Part shown: piece after piece, positions 50,561 to 59,902 of the stretch
Position numbering within the stretch: position 1 is the stretch's first letter
How the letters are laid out: each line of letters begins with the position of its first letter
Source of the DNA: Ectothiorhodospiraceae bacterium WFHF3C12
GTDB lineage: Bacteria; Pseudomonadota; Gammaproteobacteria; Nitrococcales; Nitrococcaceae
Direction: 5' to 3'
Length of the DNA: 64,000 nt
NCBI GenBank assembly: GCA_013519935.1
Contig: JACDUA010000007.1
Coordinates: forward strand, 1-64,000
Notes under the pieces: model-generated
Seen by the model: only the letters and a program-made list of their open reading frames with translations
What the model was told of the DNA's origin: nothing
Database searches by the model: none
Made by a program: the position numbers and the translations under genes

Positions 50561-51778
50561 ATGCTTAAGAATCCCGTCAAGAACGCTACGGCCATTCTCG
50601 GCGCCATGCTGATGAGCACCCTCCTCGGCGTGGCGTCCTCCGCTTTCGCCGAAGACGTCATCCGTGTTGGCGCGCCCTTGCCACTCACCGGACCGCTGTC
50701 GCCGGAAGGCGAGAAACAGAAACGCGGTTACGACCTCTGGGCCAAGACCGTCAACGCCGAGGGCGGTATAAGCGTCGGCGGCAAGAGCTACCAGGTCGAG
50801 ATCGAGTACGTCGACTACGAGTCCAACACGCCCCGGGCGGTTCAGACCGCGGAGCGTTTGATCTCGGAGAACGACGTGGACTTCCTGTTCTCGCCGTTCG
50901 GCTCCGGCGCCACCAAGGCGGCGAGCGGCGTCTCCGAGCGTTACGGTATTCCCACCATTGCCGCGACCGCATCCTCCACCGCGGTGTACAACCAGGGTTA
51001 TCGCTATCTGTTCGGCACCTTTACCCCGAACGCAACGCTGACCGACCCTCTCGCCCGGCTCGTCAAGAACTCGGACGAGGAGATCGAGACGGTGGCGATC
51101 TACGCCCGCAACGACCTGTTCCCGCTCGCCATCGCCGAGGAGATGGAGAAATCCGCCAAGAAGCACGGCTTCGAGGTGGTCTCCTTCAGCGAGTACGCGA
51201 TCGGCACCATGGACCACGCTTCGGCGCTTACCGTGATGCGCCGGGAAGAGCCGGACTGGGTGTTCGCCACCGGCTACATCAACGATCTCATCCTGGTTCG
51301 CAAGCAGATGAGCGATCTGGGCCTGTCCCCGAAGGTTCTGACCATGATCGCCGGCCCGGCTTACCAGGAGTTCATCGACGCCACGGGCGATCTGTCGAAC
51401 AATGTCTCCAGCGCTGCCTGGTGGCATCCCGCCGTGGACTATGACGGCGAGGGCACCTTCGGAACGACCGATGCCTACCTTGAGGCCTTCAAGGAGGAAT
51501 ACGGCGCCCGGCCGGACTACGCCGAGGCCTCCGCGAGCGCCGCCGGCGTGATACTGCAGCTGGCCATTCAGCAGGCCGGCACCCTCGACCCGAAGGCGGT
51601 CCGTGACGCGCTGGCGAACATGGACACCACCACCTTCTACGGGCCGATCCGCTTTGGTGACACCGGTCAGATCGTGTCCCTGGAGCCGCCGGTGTTCCAG
51701 ATCCAGGATCGCGAGGCCAAGGTCATCTATCCGGACAGCGTCAAGCAGACCGATCTGCAGTTCGGCGGCATCGAGTAA
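50561..51778 (+). CDS. Branched-chain amino acid-type ABC transporter substrate-binding protein
   Basis: Signal peptide; IRVGAPLPLTGPLSPEGEKQKRGYDLW; followed by LivHMGF-like genes. Confidence 0.93.
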   Translation: MLKNPVKNATAILGAMLMSTLLGVASSAFAEDVIRVGAPLPLTGPLSPEGEKQKRGYDLWAKTVNAEGGISVGGKSYQVEIEYVDYESNTPRAVQTAERLISENDVDFLFSPFGSGATKAASGVSERYGIPTIAATASSTAVYNQGYRYLFGTFTPNATLTDPLARLVKNSDEEIETVAIYARNDLFPLAIAEEMEKSAKKHGFEVVSFSEYAIGTMDHASALTVMRREEPDWVFATGYINDLILVRKQMSDLGLSPKVLTMIAGPAYQEFIDATGDLSNNVSSAAWWHPAVDYDGEGTFGTTDAYLEAFKEEYGARPDYAEASASAAGVILQLAIQQAGTLDPKAVRDALANMDTTTFYGPIRFGDTGQIVSLEPPVFQIQDREAKVIYPDSVKQTDLQFGGIE

Positions 51779-51852
51779 GCCCGCCGCCAAGCCGCTGGAG
51801 CCGGGCGGGGCGAAGCGTCCCGCCCGGTTCACCCAACCGGACGGCCAAGCTG

Positions 51853-52719
51853 ATGCTCTATCTGCAAGTTCTGATTAACGGTCTTGTGCTGGGGGGGCTT
51901 TACGCCTGTATCGCGGTCGGCTTCTCCCTGGTCTGGGGCGTGCTGAACGTCATCAATATCCTGCACGGCAGCTTCGTGATACTGGGCTCGTACGTGGCCT
52001 ATTTCGCCTACGTGCACCTGGGCATTCATCCGTTCTATTCCATCATTCTGGCCGGCGCGGTGCTGTTCGCCCTGGGCTATGCATTGCAGCTGGGCCTCAT
52101 TAACCGTGTCGTCGGCGCCCCAGTGCTGACCACGCTGGTGCTGACGTTCGGTCTCGACCTGCTGCTCAACAACGCCATGCTGGTGGCGTTCTCCGCCGAC
52201 TACCGTTCCATTCAGCTGGCCAATCCCCTCGGCCGCATGGACCTTGGCGAGGTGACGCTGCCGCTGGACCGAGTCGCCTCGATGCTGTTCGCCCTCGGAT
52301 TGACCGGTCTGCTCTACCTGCTGCTCGGGCGTTCCCGGATCGGCCGCGCCATCGTCGCCGTGCGCATGGACCGGGAGGCCGCCGCGCTGATGGGCGTCAG
52401 GGTCCGCCGGGTCTATGCGATCACCTTCGGCGTCGGCGCCATGATGGCCGGCGCCGCCGGCAGCCTGCTGGCCCTGATCTTCCCGATATCGCCGCTCAAC
52501 AGCAGCGAATTCCTCGGCATAGCGTTCGTGGTCTGTGTCATGGGCGGCCTGGGCAGCATCACCGGAGCGATGATCGGCGGCCTGGCCCTGGGCGTGATCG
52601 AAAGCTTCGCGGCGCTGTTCATAGGGCCCGAGCACGGCCTGACCATCGCGTTCACGCTGCTCATTCTCCTGTTGATGTTCAAACCCACGGGCATCATGGG
52701 CAGGAGGGGCTACGAATGA
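51853..52719 (+). CDS. Branched-chain-type ABC transporter permease (LivH-like)
   Basis: LVLGGLYACIAVGFSLVWGVLNVINILHGSF...FVVCVMGGLGSITGA. Confidence 0.94.
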   Translation: MLYLQVLINGLVLGGLYACIAVGFSLVWGVLNVINILHGSFVILGSYVAYFAYVHLGIHPFYSIILAGAVLFALGYALQLGLINRVVGAPVLTTLVLTFGLDLLLNNAMLVAFSADYRSIQLANPLGRMDLGEVTLPLDRVASMLFALGLTGLLYLLLGRSRIGRAIVAVRMDREAAALMGVRVRRVYAITFGVGAMMAGAAGSLLALIFPISPLNSSEFLGIAFVVCVMGGLGSITGAMIGGLALGVIESFAALFIGPEHGLTIAFTLLILLLMFKPTGIMGRRGYE

Positions 52720-53681
52720 ACAAGAAGGCCGTCGTATCCGTCGCCGTGGTCGTTGCGATCATCGCCGCGCTGCCGGTGCTCGGCGACAATTACCTGATGC
52801 GCCTCGGCACGATGTTCGGCATGTACGCGACCCTCGCGCTTTCCTGGAACATCATCGGCGGCTACGCGGGCTATCCCTCGTTCGCCACCGCCGCGTTCTT
52901 CGGCCTCGGCGCCTATACCGGCGCGCTGCTGCAGGGCGCGGGCGTGCCGATGCCGCTGGCCTGGGTGGCCGCATGCGCCAGCGCCGCGCTATTCGCGGCG
53001 CTGCTCGGCCTCGCGATCCTTCACCTCAAGGGGCACTACTTCGCCATTGCGAGCCTGATCGTCGGTGAAGTCCTGGTGGAGGTGGCCACCTCGTGGCGCA
53101 GCCTGACCGGCGGCGGCATGGGGCTGAACCTGCCCGTGCTCCGCATGGGCGTGGAGGCGCAGTCGCGGCTGTTCTTCTGGTCCATGTACACCCTCGGCGT
53201 CCTGGCGCTGCTGATGAACTGGCTCGTCGCGCGAAGCCGTCTCGGTTTCGGCCTCAACTGTATCCGCCAGAACGAGGACGCCTCGGCCATGGTCGGGATC
53301 AACACCAAGCGCTACAAGGTCATGGCCTTTACGTGCTCGGCGGTGCTGGTCGGTGGCGCCGGGGCGATGTACGCCTCCTGGGTCTATTACATCGAGCCGC
53401 CGGACGTCTTCGACGTGTTGACGTCGGTCAAGCCCATCGTCATGGCGCTGCTCGGCGGGGCCGGCACCGTCCTGGGGCCGGCGATCGGCGCGGGCGTATT
53501 CCTGGTCATGGAAGAGGTGGTCTGGCGGAACTTCCTAGATGTCCATTCGGCGATACTCGGCATCCTCATCGTCGCGCTCATCTTCCTGCTGCCCAACGGC
53601 CTGCTCGGCCTGGCCATCCGGCGCAGGAAGGCGGCTATCGTGGCCAGGCTGCCGACGCTCGCGAAGAGGCGGAAGGCATGA
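52716..53681 (+). CDS. Branched-chain-type ABC transporter permease (LivM-like)
   Basis: LALSWNIIGGYAGYPSFATAAFFGLGAYTGALL. Confidence 0.94.
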   Translation: MNKKAVVSVAVVVAIIAALPVLGDNYLMRLGTMFGMYATLALSWNIIGGYAGYPSFATAAFFGLGAYTGALLQGAGVPMPLAWVAACASAALFAALLGLAILHLKGHYFAIASLIVGEVLVEVATSWRSLTGGGMGLNLPVLRMGVEAQSRLFFWSMYTLGVLALLMNWLVARSRLGFGLNCIRQNEDASAMVGINTKRYKVMAFTCSAVLVGGAGAMYASWVYYIEPPDVFDVLTSVKPIVMALLGGAGTVLGPAIGAGVFLVMEEVVWRNFLDVHSAILGILIVALIFLLPNGLLGLAIRRRKAAIVARLPTLAKRRKA

Positions 53682-54436
53682 GCGATCTCCTCACACTCGA
53701 AGGCGTAAGCCGGCGCTTCGGCGGGCTGCTGGCCGTGGATAACGTCGATCTGTCGGTGGGTCGGGGCGAGATCGTCGGGCTGATCGGGCCCAACGGTGCC
53801 GGCAAGACAACGCTGGTCAACGTCATTACCGGCGTCTACCGCCCGAGCGCCGGCACCATCACTTACGACGGGCGCCGGATCGACGGCATGAAGACCTTCA
53901 GGATCAGTCGGATGGGCGTGGCCCGTACCTTCCAGACCGTGCAGCCGTTCCCGGCGATGACCGCGCGGGAGAACGTCATGGCGCCGGCCACGTTCGCCGG
54001 CAAATCCCAGGGCATCGCCGAGGCGCGGGAGCGGGCGGAGGAGGCGCTGGAGTTCGTCGGTCTCGGCGATGCCAGGGACGCGCTGGCCTCGGAGCTGACC
54101 CTGGCCGGACGCAAGCGCCTGGAGCTGGCCAAGAGCCTCGCCATGGAGCCCAAGGTGCTGCTGCTGGACGAGGTCAACGCCGGGCTCAACAGCACGGAGA
54201 TCGACGAGGCCCTGGACCTGATCCGCAAGGTGGCCGACTCCGGCGTGACCATCATCATCATCGAGCATCTCATGAAGGTCGTGATGTCGCTGTGCTCCCG
54301 GATCGTGGTGCTCCATCACGGAGGCAAGATCGCCGAGGGAACCCCTGACGAGGTCCGTAACGACCGCAGCGTCATCGAGGCCTACCTGGGCAACCGCTAT
54401 GCATCCAGATCCGCGGGAGAGGCGAGCGATGGCTGA
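53678..54436 (+). CDS. ABC transporter ATP-binding protein (LivG-like)
   Basis: LIGPNGAGKTTLVNVITGVY Walker A; LLDEVNAGLN; livG-type FRISRMGVARTFQ. Confidence 0.95.
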   Translation: MSDLLTLEGVSRRFGGLLAVDNVDLSVGRGEIVGLIGPNGAGKTTLVNVITGVYRPSAGTITYDGRRIDGMKTFRISRMGVARTFQTVQPFPAMTARENVMAPATFAGKSQGIAEARERAEEALEFVGLGDARDALASELTLAGRKRLELAKSLAMEPKVLLLDEVNAGLNSTEIDEALDLIRKVADSGVTIIIIEHLMKVVMSLCSRIVVLHHGGKIAEGTPDEVRNDRSVIEAYLGNRYASRSAGEASDG

Positions 54437-55148
54437 GCCGCTGATGCAGATCCAGGGCCTGGAGAGCGGCTACGGCGAGATTCAGGTCCTGTGGGGCATC
54501 GACCTGGAGGTTCACGAACAGGAGCTGGTGTCTCTCATCGGCTCCAACGGTGCCGGCAAGACGACGCTGCTCAAGACGATTTCCGGGCTGGTCCCGCCGA
54601 CGAACGGCTCGGTCCTGATCGACGGCGAGGAATACGCCGGCCGGCGCCCGGACCAGATGCTGACCGCGGGCGTAGCCCAGGTGCCGGAGGGGCGCCGGCT
54701 GTTCCGGACCATGAGCGTGCGGGACAACCTGCTCATGGGCGCTTACATGCGCCCGCAGAACGATCCCGGCATCCGCGAGGACTACGAGCGCGTCATGGCC
54801 ATGTTTCCGCGCCTCGCCGAGCGGGCCCGCCAGGACGCGGGAACCCTCTCCGGCGGCGAGCAGCAGATGTGCGCCATCGGCCGGGGGATCATGGGCCGGC
54901 CGCGGCTGCTGATGATCGACGAGCTCTCCCTCGGGCTCGCGCCCAGGGCCGTGGAGATGCTGATCGAGAGCCTGCTCGAGCTCAATCGCGCCGGCGTGGC
55001 GATCCTCCTCGTGGAGCAGGATGTCGCCACGGCCCTCGACCTGGCCCACCGGGCCTATGTCGTCGACCGCGGGCGCATCGCGATGTCCGGCACCGCCAGG
55101 GAGCTGGCCGACGCCCCGGAGGTCCGTGAGGCCTACATGGGCATCTAG
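54429..55148 (+). CDS. ABC transporter ATP-binding protein (LivF-like)
   Basis: IGSNGAGKTTLLKTISGL; LSGGEQQMCAIGRGIM; ELSLGLAP. Confidence 0.95.
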   Translation: MAEPLMQIQGLESGYGEIQVLWGIDLEVHEQELVSLIGSNGAGKTTLLKTISGLVPPTNGSVLIDGEEYAGRRPDQMLTAGVAQVPEGRRLFRTMSVRDNLLMGAYMRPQNDPGIREDYERVMAMFPRLAERARQDAGTLSGGEQQMCAIGRGIMGRPRLLMIDELSLGLAPRAVEMLIESLLELNRAGVAILLVEQDVATALDLAHRAYVVDRGRIAMSGTARELADAPEVREAYMGI

Positions 55149-55174
55149 AGATCGAATGGAGGATTTTGGGTGAA

Positions 55175-56656
55175 ATGACCGACCGAACAGATTCCAGTCA
55201 ACAGGCGGTGGAGTCGATTCTCTGCCCCTACGACGGTCATGTCGTGGGTGAGATGCCGGTGTCCGGGGAGGCCGACGTGGAGCGGGCCGTGGAAACGGCC
55301 CAGCGTGTATTCGGGCAGATGAAGCGGTTGCCCCGGTTCGTCCGCGCGGACATTCTCGACCGCACCGCCGACATCATCGAACGCCGCCGGGAGGAGTTCG
55401 TCCGGCTGATTGCCGCGGAGGCGGGCAAGCCGCTCTACGACGCGCGAGGCGAGCTGTCCCGTTCGCTGTTCAACCTGCGCAACGCGGCCCGCGAGGCGCG
55501 CGCGTTCGCCGGTCATGAAGTGCCGCTGGACGTGGACGGCGGCGTATTCGAGTACCAGACGGCCACAGCCGAAGGCGGCGCCCTGCATCTCGACGAGGTG
55601 GACCAGGACGCGCTGGCCAATCTGGGCCGGCGGATGGGTATCGCGCGGCGCTTTCCCATCGGTCCTGTGCTCGCCATCACGCCGTTCAACTTCCCGCTGA
55701 ATCTGGTGCTGCACAAGGTGGCCCCGGCCATCGCCGTGGGCAACCCGGTGATTCTCAAGCCGGCGCCCCAGACGCCGCTGACCGGGCGCCTGCTGGCCGA
55801 GGTCATGCGCGAGGCGGGCCTGCCGGAAGGCGGCCTGCAGGTGGTTCATTGCGACGTCACGCTGGCGGACCGGCTGGTGCGCGACGAGCGTATCGCCATG
55901 GTCAGCTTTACCGGCAGCGCCAAGGTGGGCTGGCACATCAAGGACGTGGCGGGCAAGAAGAAGGTCGCCCTGGAGCTGGGCGGCAACGGCGCCGTGGTCG
56001 TTGGCAACGATGCCGACGTGAACTTCGCCGCGGCCCGCTGCGTGCGCGGCGGCGTGGTCTATGGCGGACAGTACTGCATCGGCGTGCAGCGCATATTCGT
56101 GCACACCGACGTCTACGACGCGTTCGAGGCGGAGCTGGTGAAACGCGTGGCGGCCTGCCGTACCGGCAATCCGCTGGAGGAGGGCGTCGACGTCGGACCG
56201 GTCATCGATGAAGGCGCCGCGAAGCGCATCGAGAGCTGGATCCAGGAGGCGGTGGACAACGGCGCGCGGGTCCTCACGGGTGGCAAGCGGACCAGGGCGC
56301 TGGTGGAGCCCACTGTCCTCACCGATACCGGGGCGGACATGAAGGTGGAGTGCGAAGAGATCTTCGGGCCCGTAATGACCGTGACCCGTGTACAGGACGC
56401 CGACGAGGGCATCCGCCGTGCCGCGGACTCCCGTTATGGTCTGCAGGGCGGGTTCTTCACCAACGACCTCAGGCGGGCCATGCGGGCGCTGGAGGAGTGG
56501 GACGTGGGTGCCCTGATGATCAATGACGTGCCGATCTACCGGATCGACAACATGCCCTTCGGCGGCTGGCACGACTCCGGCTTCGGCCGGGAAGGCACCC
56601 GCTACGCCATGGAGAGCATGACCGATATCAAGTTCCTCGTCGTGAACTACGGATGA
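55175..56656 (+). CDS. Aldehyde dehydrogenase family protein
   Basis: ITPFNFPLNLVLHKVAPA; FTGSAKVGWHI; LELGGNGAVVV; GGQYCIGVQRIFVH. Confidence 0.95.
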   Translation: MTDRTDSSQQAVESILCPYDGHVVGEMPVSGEADVERAVETAQRVFGQMKRLPRFVRADILDRTADIIERRREEFVRLIAAEAGKPLYDARGELSRSLFNLRNAAREARAFAGHEVPLDVDGGVFEYQTATAEGGALHLDEVDQDALANLGRRMGIARRFPIGPVLAITPFNFPLNLVLHKVAPAIAVGNPVILKPAPQTPLTGRLLAEVMREAGLPEGGLQVVHCDVTLADRLVRDERIAMVSFTGSAKVGWHIKDVAGKKKVALELGGNGAVVVGNDADVNFAAARCVRGGVVYGGQYCIGVQRIFVHTDVYDAFEAELVKRVAACRTGNPLEEGVDVGPVIDEGAAKRIESWIQEAVDNGARVLTGGKRTRALVEPTVLTDTGADMKVECEEIFGPVMTVTRVQDADEGIRRAADSRYGLQGGFFTNDLRRAMRALEEWDVGALMINDVPIYRIDNMPFGGWHDSGFGREGTRYAMESMTDIKFLVVNYG

Positions 56657-57471
56657 GGGCCACGATGCCGACGCGAGTCGCCGTAGCCGGACTGGGCTCC
56701 ATTGGCTGGAAAGTCGCCGTCGCCCTCGACGACGGCATTGAAGGCCTCGCGCTTGCCGCGGTAAGCGCGCGTGACCGCGAGGCGACCCGGGGCCGGGTCG
56801 CTCTGTTGAATCACCCGCCGGCTGTTTGCCCGCTCGCGGAGCTCGGCGATCGCGCCGACGTGATCGTGGAGTGCCTGCCGCCGGCGAGGTTCCGCGATGT
56901 GGCGGGCCCCGCGCTGGAGAAGGGGCGGATCCTGGTGCCGGCAAGTGTCGGCGCCCTGGTGGAGAACCATGACCTGGTGGCGGTGGCCCGGTCCCATGGC
57001 GGGCGCATCATGGCACCTTCCGGCGCCATCGTGGGCCTCGATGGTCTTCGCGCCGGCGCGGAAGCGGGCCTCGAAGCCGTGCGGCTGATTACGCGCAAGC
57101 CCCCTGGCGCATTCGGTGCCGAGGTGGCCGTGGACGGCAGGACCGTCGCCACCGACAGCATCCGCGAGGCCGTCTGCCTGTTCGAAGGCGACGCCCGGCA
57201 GGCGATCTCGCGCTTTCCCGCCAACGTCAACGTCGCCGCGGCCATCAGCCTGGCAGGCCTGGGCGTCGATGACACCACCGTGGAGATCTGGGCCGACCCG
57301 GGCGTCGACCGCAACGAGCACCGCCTCCTGGCGCGCTCGGTGTCCAACGAGCTCGAGACGCGGGTCGTCAACCTGCCCGACCCGGAGAATCCGAAGACCA
57401 GCGGCATCACGGCCTTCAGCATCCTCGCGTTGCTCCGCCGCCTGGTGGAGCCGCTCACCGTGGGCAGCTGA
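56653..57471 (+). CDS. Aspartate dehydrogenase-like protein
   Basis: RVAVAGLGSIGWKVA Rossmann; VPASVGALVENHDLV; FPANVNVAAAISLAGLG. Confidence 0.85.
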   Translation: MRATMPTRVAVAGLGSIGWKVAVALDDGIEGLALAAVSARDREATRGRVALLNHPPAVCPLAELGDRADVIVECLPPARFRDVAGPALEKGRILVPASVGALVENHDLVAVARSHGGRIMAPSGAIVGLDGLRAGAEAGLEAVRLITRKPPGAFGAEVAVDGRTVATDSIREAVCLFEGDARQAISRFPANVNVAAAISLAGLGVDDTTVEIWADPGVDRNEHRLLARSVSNELETRVVNLPDPENPKTSGITAFSILALLRRLVEPLTVGS

Positions 57472-57534
57472 GCGGCCGCGTGCAGGCAGGAATGCGGTGA
57501 CAGGTATGGACCGGTAATAGATCAGGAGTATCCA

Positions 57535-58290
57535 ATGACCGAACTTGCGGAAATGGTGGCCGGGAATTACAGATTCGTCCCGGGCGTGTTTCAGTATTCG
57601 GCCGGCGTAGCCGCGATGCCGGGCTACGCCATCGAGCGGGTGCGCTTCTCGCACCCGGTACCCATGCGCGAGGGTTTCGACCGCATCGCCGAGCACCTCA
57701 AGGCCCGGGGCAGGCCGCTGACCGCGTTCTGCGCCTGCGAGATGCGCTCGCCCGAGCCCTTCACGGAATCGGGCTTCCGGTCATTCAACGAGACCTACGC
57801 CGGCGTACTATCGGACTGGGGGATCTTCGACGGCACGACCAACCCGGTGGCCCGGGCCAACGTCTGCCCGGACTACGACAAGCCGCCGGAGCCGAGCTTC
57901 CATGCCTTCTCGTTCACCGTGGAAGCGCCGGAGGCGCCTCACTCCTTCGTCATATCCGGCAGTGGCGAGGCGCCGGAAGGCAAGGGGAACTACAAGGACC
58001 ACATAGTCGCCCGGGGCGACCTCAGCCACGACGGCATGCGGCAGAAAGTGCAGTGGGTGCTGGGCGAGATGGAACGCCGTATGGGTGCCTTCGGCGCCGG
58101 CTGGAGCGAAACCACGGCCGTGCAGGTTTACACCGTGCATGATATCCATCCCCACCTGGAATCCGAGTTCGCCACGCGGGGCAACCTGCACAACGGCTTG
58201 ACCTGGTTCCTGAACCGCCCGCCGGTACAGGAGCTGGAGTACGAGATGGACTGCCGCCGCGTGCACCGGGAGCTGGTCCTTCCGGCCTGA
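57535..58290 (+). CDS. Conserved protein with RidA-like features (possible imine/enamine deaminase)
   Basis: C-terminal half: HSFVISGSGEAPEG...GDLSHDGMRQKVQWVLGEMERRMGAFGAGWSETTAVQVYTVHDI...NRPPVQELEYEMDCRRV resembles the RidA layout. Confidence 0.55.
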   Translation: MTELAEMVAGNYRFVPGVFQYSAGVAAMPGYAIERVRFSHPVPMREGFDRIAEHLKARGRPLTAFCACEMRSPEPFTESGFRSFNETYAGVLSDWGIFDGTTNPVARANVCPDYDKPPEPSFHAFSFTVEAPEAPHSFVISGSGEAPEGKGNYKDHIVARGDLSHDGMRQKVQWVLGEMERRMGAFGAGWSETTAVQVYTVHDIHPHLESEFATRGNLHNGLTWFLNRPPVQELEYEMDCRRVHRELVLPA

Positions 58291-58426
58291 GCCCGGAGAC
58301 GCGGGAAGGAGCTGGCGCAAGTGGCCGGGTCAACCGGCTCGCGGCGAGGTCGCCGCGCCAGCAGCCATCATCGCCCACGCCGTGCATGCAGACCGGCCGG
58401 GCCGCCCTTTGGTTGAGCCCCGAAAA

Positions 58427-58498
58427 GGTGGAATACGCTTCGCTATTCCACCCTAGGCGCGGGAGCGGGCGATGTCGGAGCGGCCCATGGCCGCGAAC
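58427..58498. repeat. GGTGGAATA-CGCTTCGC-TATTCCACC hairpin plus GGAGCGGCCCATGGCCGCGAAC module
   Basis: Same two modules as at 40030-40098, in swapped order. Confidence 0.7.
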
Positions 58499-58517
58499 GG
58501 GCCGGCGATAGGTCGAT

Positions 58518-58985
58518 TCAATATACCGGTTCCACCGTTACGGGAAAGTTCATCGAGTTGGCGATGAAGCACTTTTCGTGGGCTTCGTGATGGCACGCTT
58601 CCACGGCCGAGGGGTCCGCTTTACCGCCGAAGACGACCCGGGGCCGCAGCGTTACGGCACGGAAGCGGCCGCCGCCGGAATCATCCTCCACCATGATTCC
58701 CTCCGGATTGTCTTCATACGCCTCGACGATCAGCCCCTTCACGGCGCATAGGTGGAGGAACCAGAGCATGTGACAGGCGGACAGCGACGCGACCAGGAGA
58801 TCCTCCGGGTTGTATTCGCGGGCGTCCCCCCGGAACGCCGGATCAGCGGAGCCGGTCAGTGTCGGCTTGCCCTCGGCGGCGATCTCATGGGCACGGGAGA
58901 AGTCGCGATAGCCGCTGGTGCCGGTGCCGAGATTGCCCGTCCAGCGGACGGCCACGTGATACTCGTGCGTGCGATTTCCTGGCAT
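58518..58985 (-). CDS. OsmC family protein
   Basis: ARE YNPEDLLVASLSACHMLWFLHLCAVKG...EKCFIANSMNFPVTVEP (catalytic Cys pair). Confidence 0.93.
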   Translation of the reverse strand: MPGNRTHEYHVAVRWTGNLGTGTSGYRDFSRAHEIAAEGKPTLTGSADPAFRGDAREYNPEDLLVASLSACHMLWFLHLCAVKGLIVEAYEDNPEGIMVEDDSGGGRFRAVTLRPRVVFGGKADPSAVEACHHEAHEKCFIANSMNFPVTVEPVY

Positions 58986-59392
58986 TGCATGCTCCCTGGC
59001 GTGAGTTGGTGGGCAGTGGCGAATCCGGGGCGCCGCCCCGATCTCCAGGCCCCGTTGAAGGACCGGTTTCCCGGGATTCGGCCGAGGCCCGTCCTGAACG
59101 CCTCGACCCGTTACCAGATTACCGGGGATGCCGCGTTTACCTGCAAGCAAGCTTTTTGCATGAAAGGCCTGCGCCCCGGTCATGTGAGTCATTCCGGCCC
59201 AATGCCCCGTGCTGGCGATCTAAACCCGTCGTTTGCCTGGCTGCCCTTAGTAAAGCCTTGACGGGTAGGACGAACGAGCATCGAGAACGGCATGCCTGAC
59301 GGAGCGCAATTGCCAGGATCGAGCCCGGCGCTCCGGCCCGGCAAGGCAGGAGGCCGGGGGATCGGGGTGCAATTGACCGCCTACCTGCGAGA

Positions 59393-59406
59393 TGTGAATA
59401 TACACA
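59393..59406. promoter_or_regulatory. Putative MarR operator overlapping marR start region
   Basis: TGTG-AATATA-CACA immediately upstream of ATG at 59408. Confidence 0.5.
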
Positions 59407-59407
59407 A

Positions 59408-59860
59408 ATGACCGGTCCGGATCGAAACGATGCCAGCGTCGATGACGTGGTGAACGAGTGCCTGGCGCTGCGGACGAGAATGGCCGCGCGCGCCGTGACA
59501 CGCCGCTTTGACGAGGCGCTCCGGCCACTGAAGCTGCGAGTGACGCAATTCACTTTGCTCGTGGCGATCGAAAAGGGAGAGCCGGCGAAAATCCCTGACC
59601 TTGCACACCGGCTCGCCATGGAGCGTACGACTCTGATCCGCAACCTGAAGGTCATGGACAGGGCCGGATTGGTCGATGCGGGCCCGGAGGGTTACCAGCG
59701 CTCCCGGTCGTTGCGTCTGACGCAAAAGGGGCGGGATCTCCTCGGCCGTGCCTTGCCCCTATGGCGTCAGGTCCAGGCGCAGCTCGAGGCGGAAGTCGGC
59801 GCCAAGGATACGCCCGAGCTCAGAGCGCTTCTTGAGCGTCTCGCCCGGAGCCAGCCCTGA
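59408..59860 (+). CDS. MarR-family transcriptional regulator
   Basis: LKLRVTQFTLLVAIEKGEPAKIPDLAHRLAMERTTLIRNLKVMDRAGLV wHTH. Confidence 0.92.
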   Translation: MTGPDRNDASVDDVVNECLALRTRMAARAVTRRFDEALRPLKLRVTQFTLLVAIEKGEPAKIPDLAHRLAMERTTLIRNLKVMDRAGLVDAGPEGYQRSRSLRLTQKGRDLLGRALPLWRQVQAQLEAEVGAKDTPELRALLERLARSQP

Positions 59861-59902
59861 AGGGGCGGCTTCGGGTACCTTGCGCTCCATCCCGTTCGCT
59901 TT

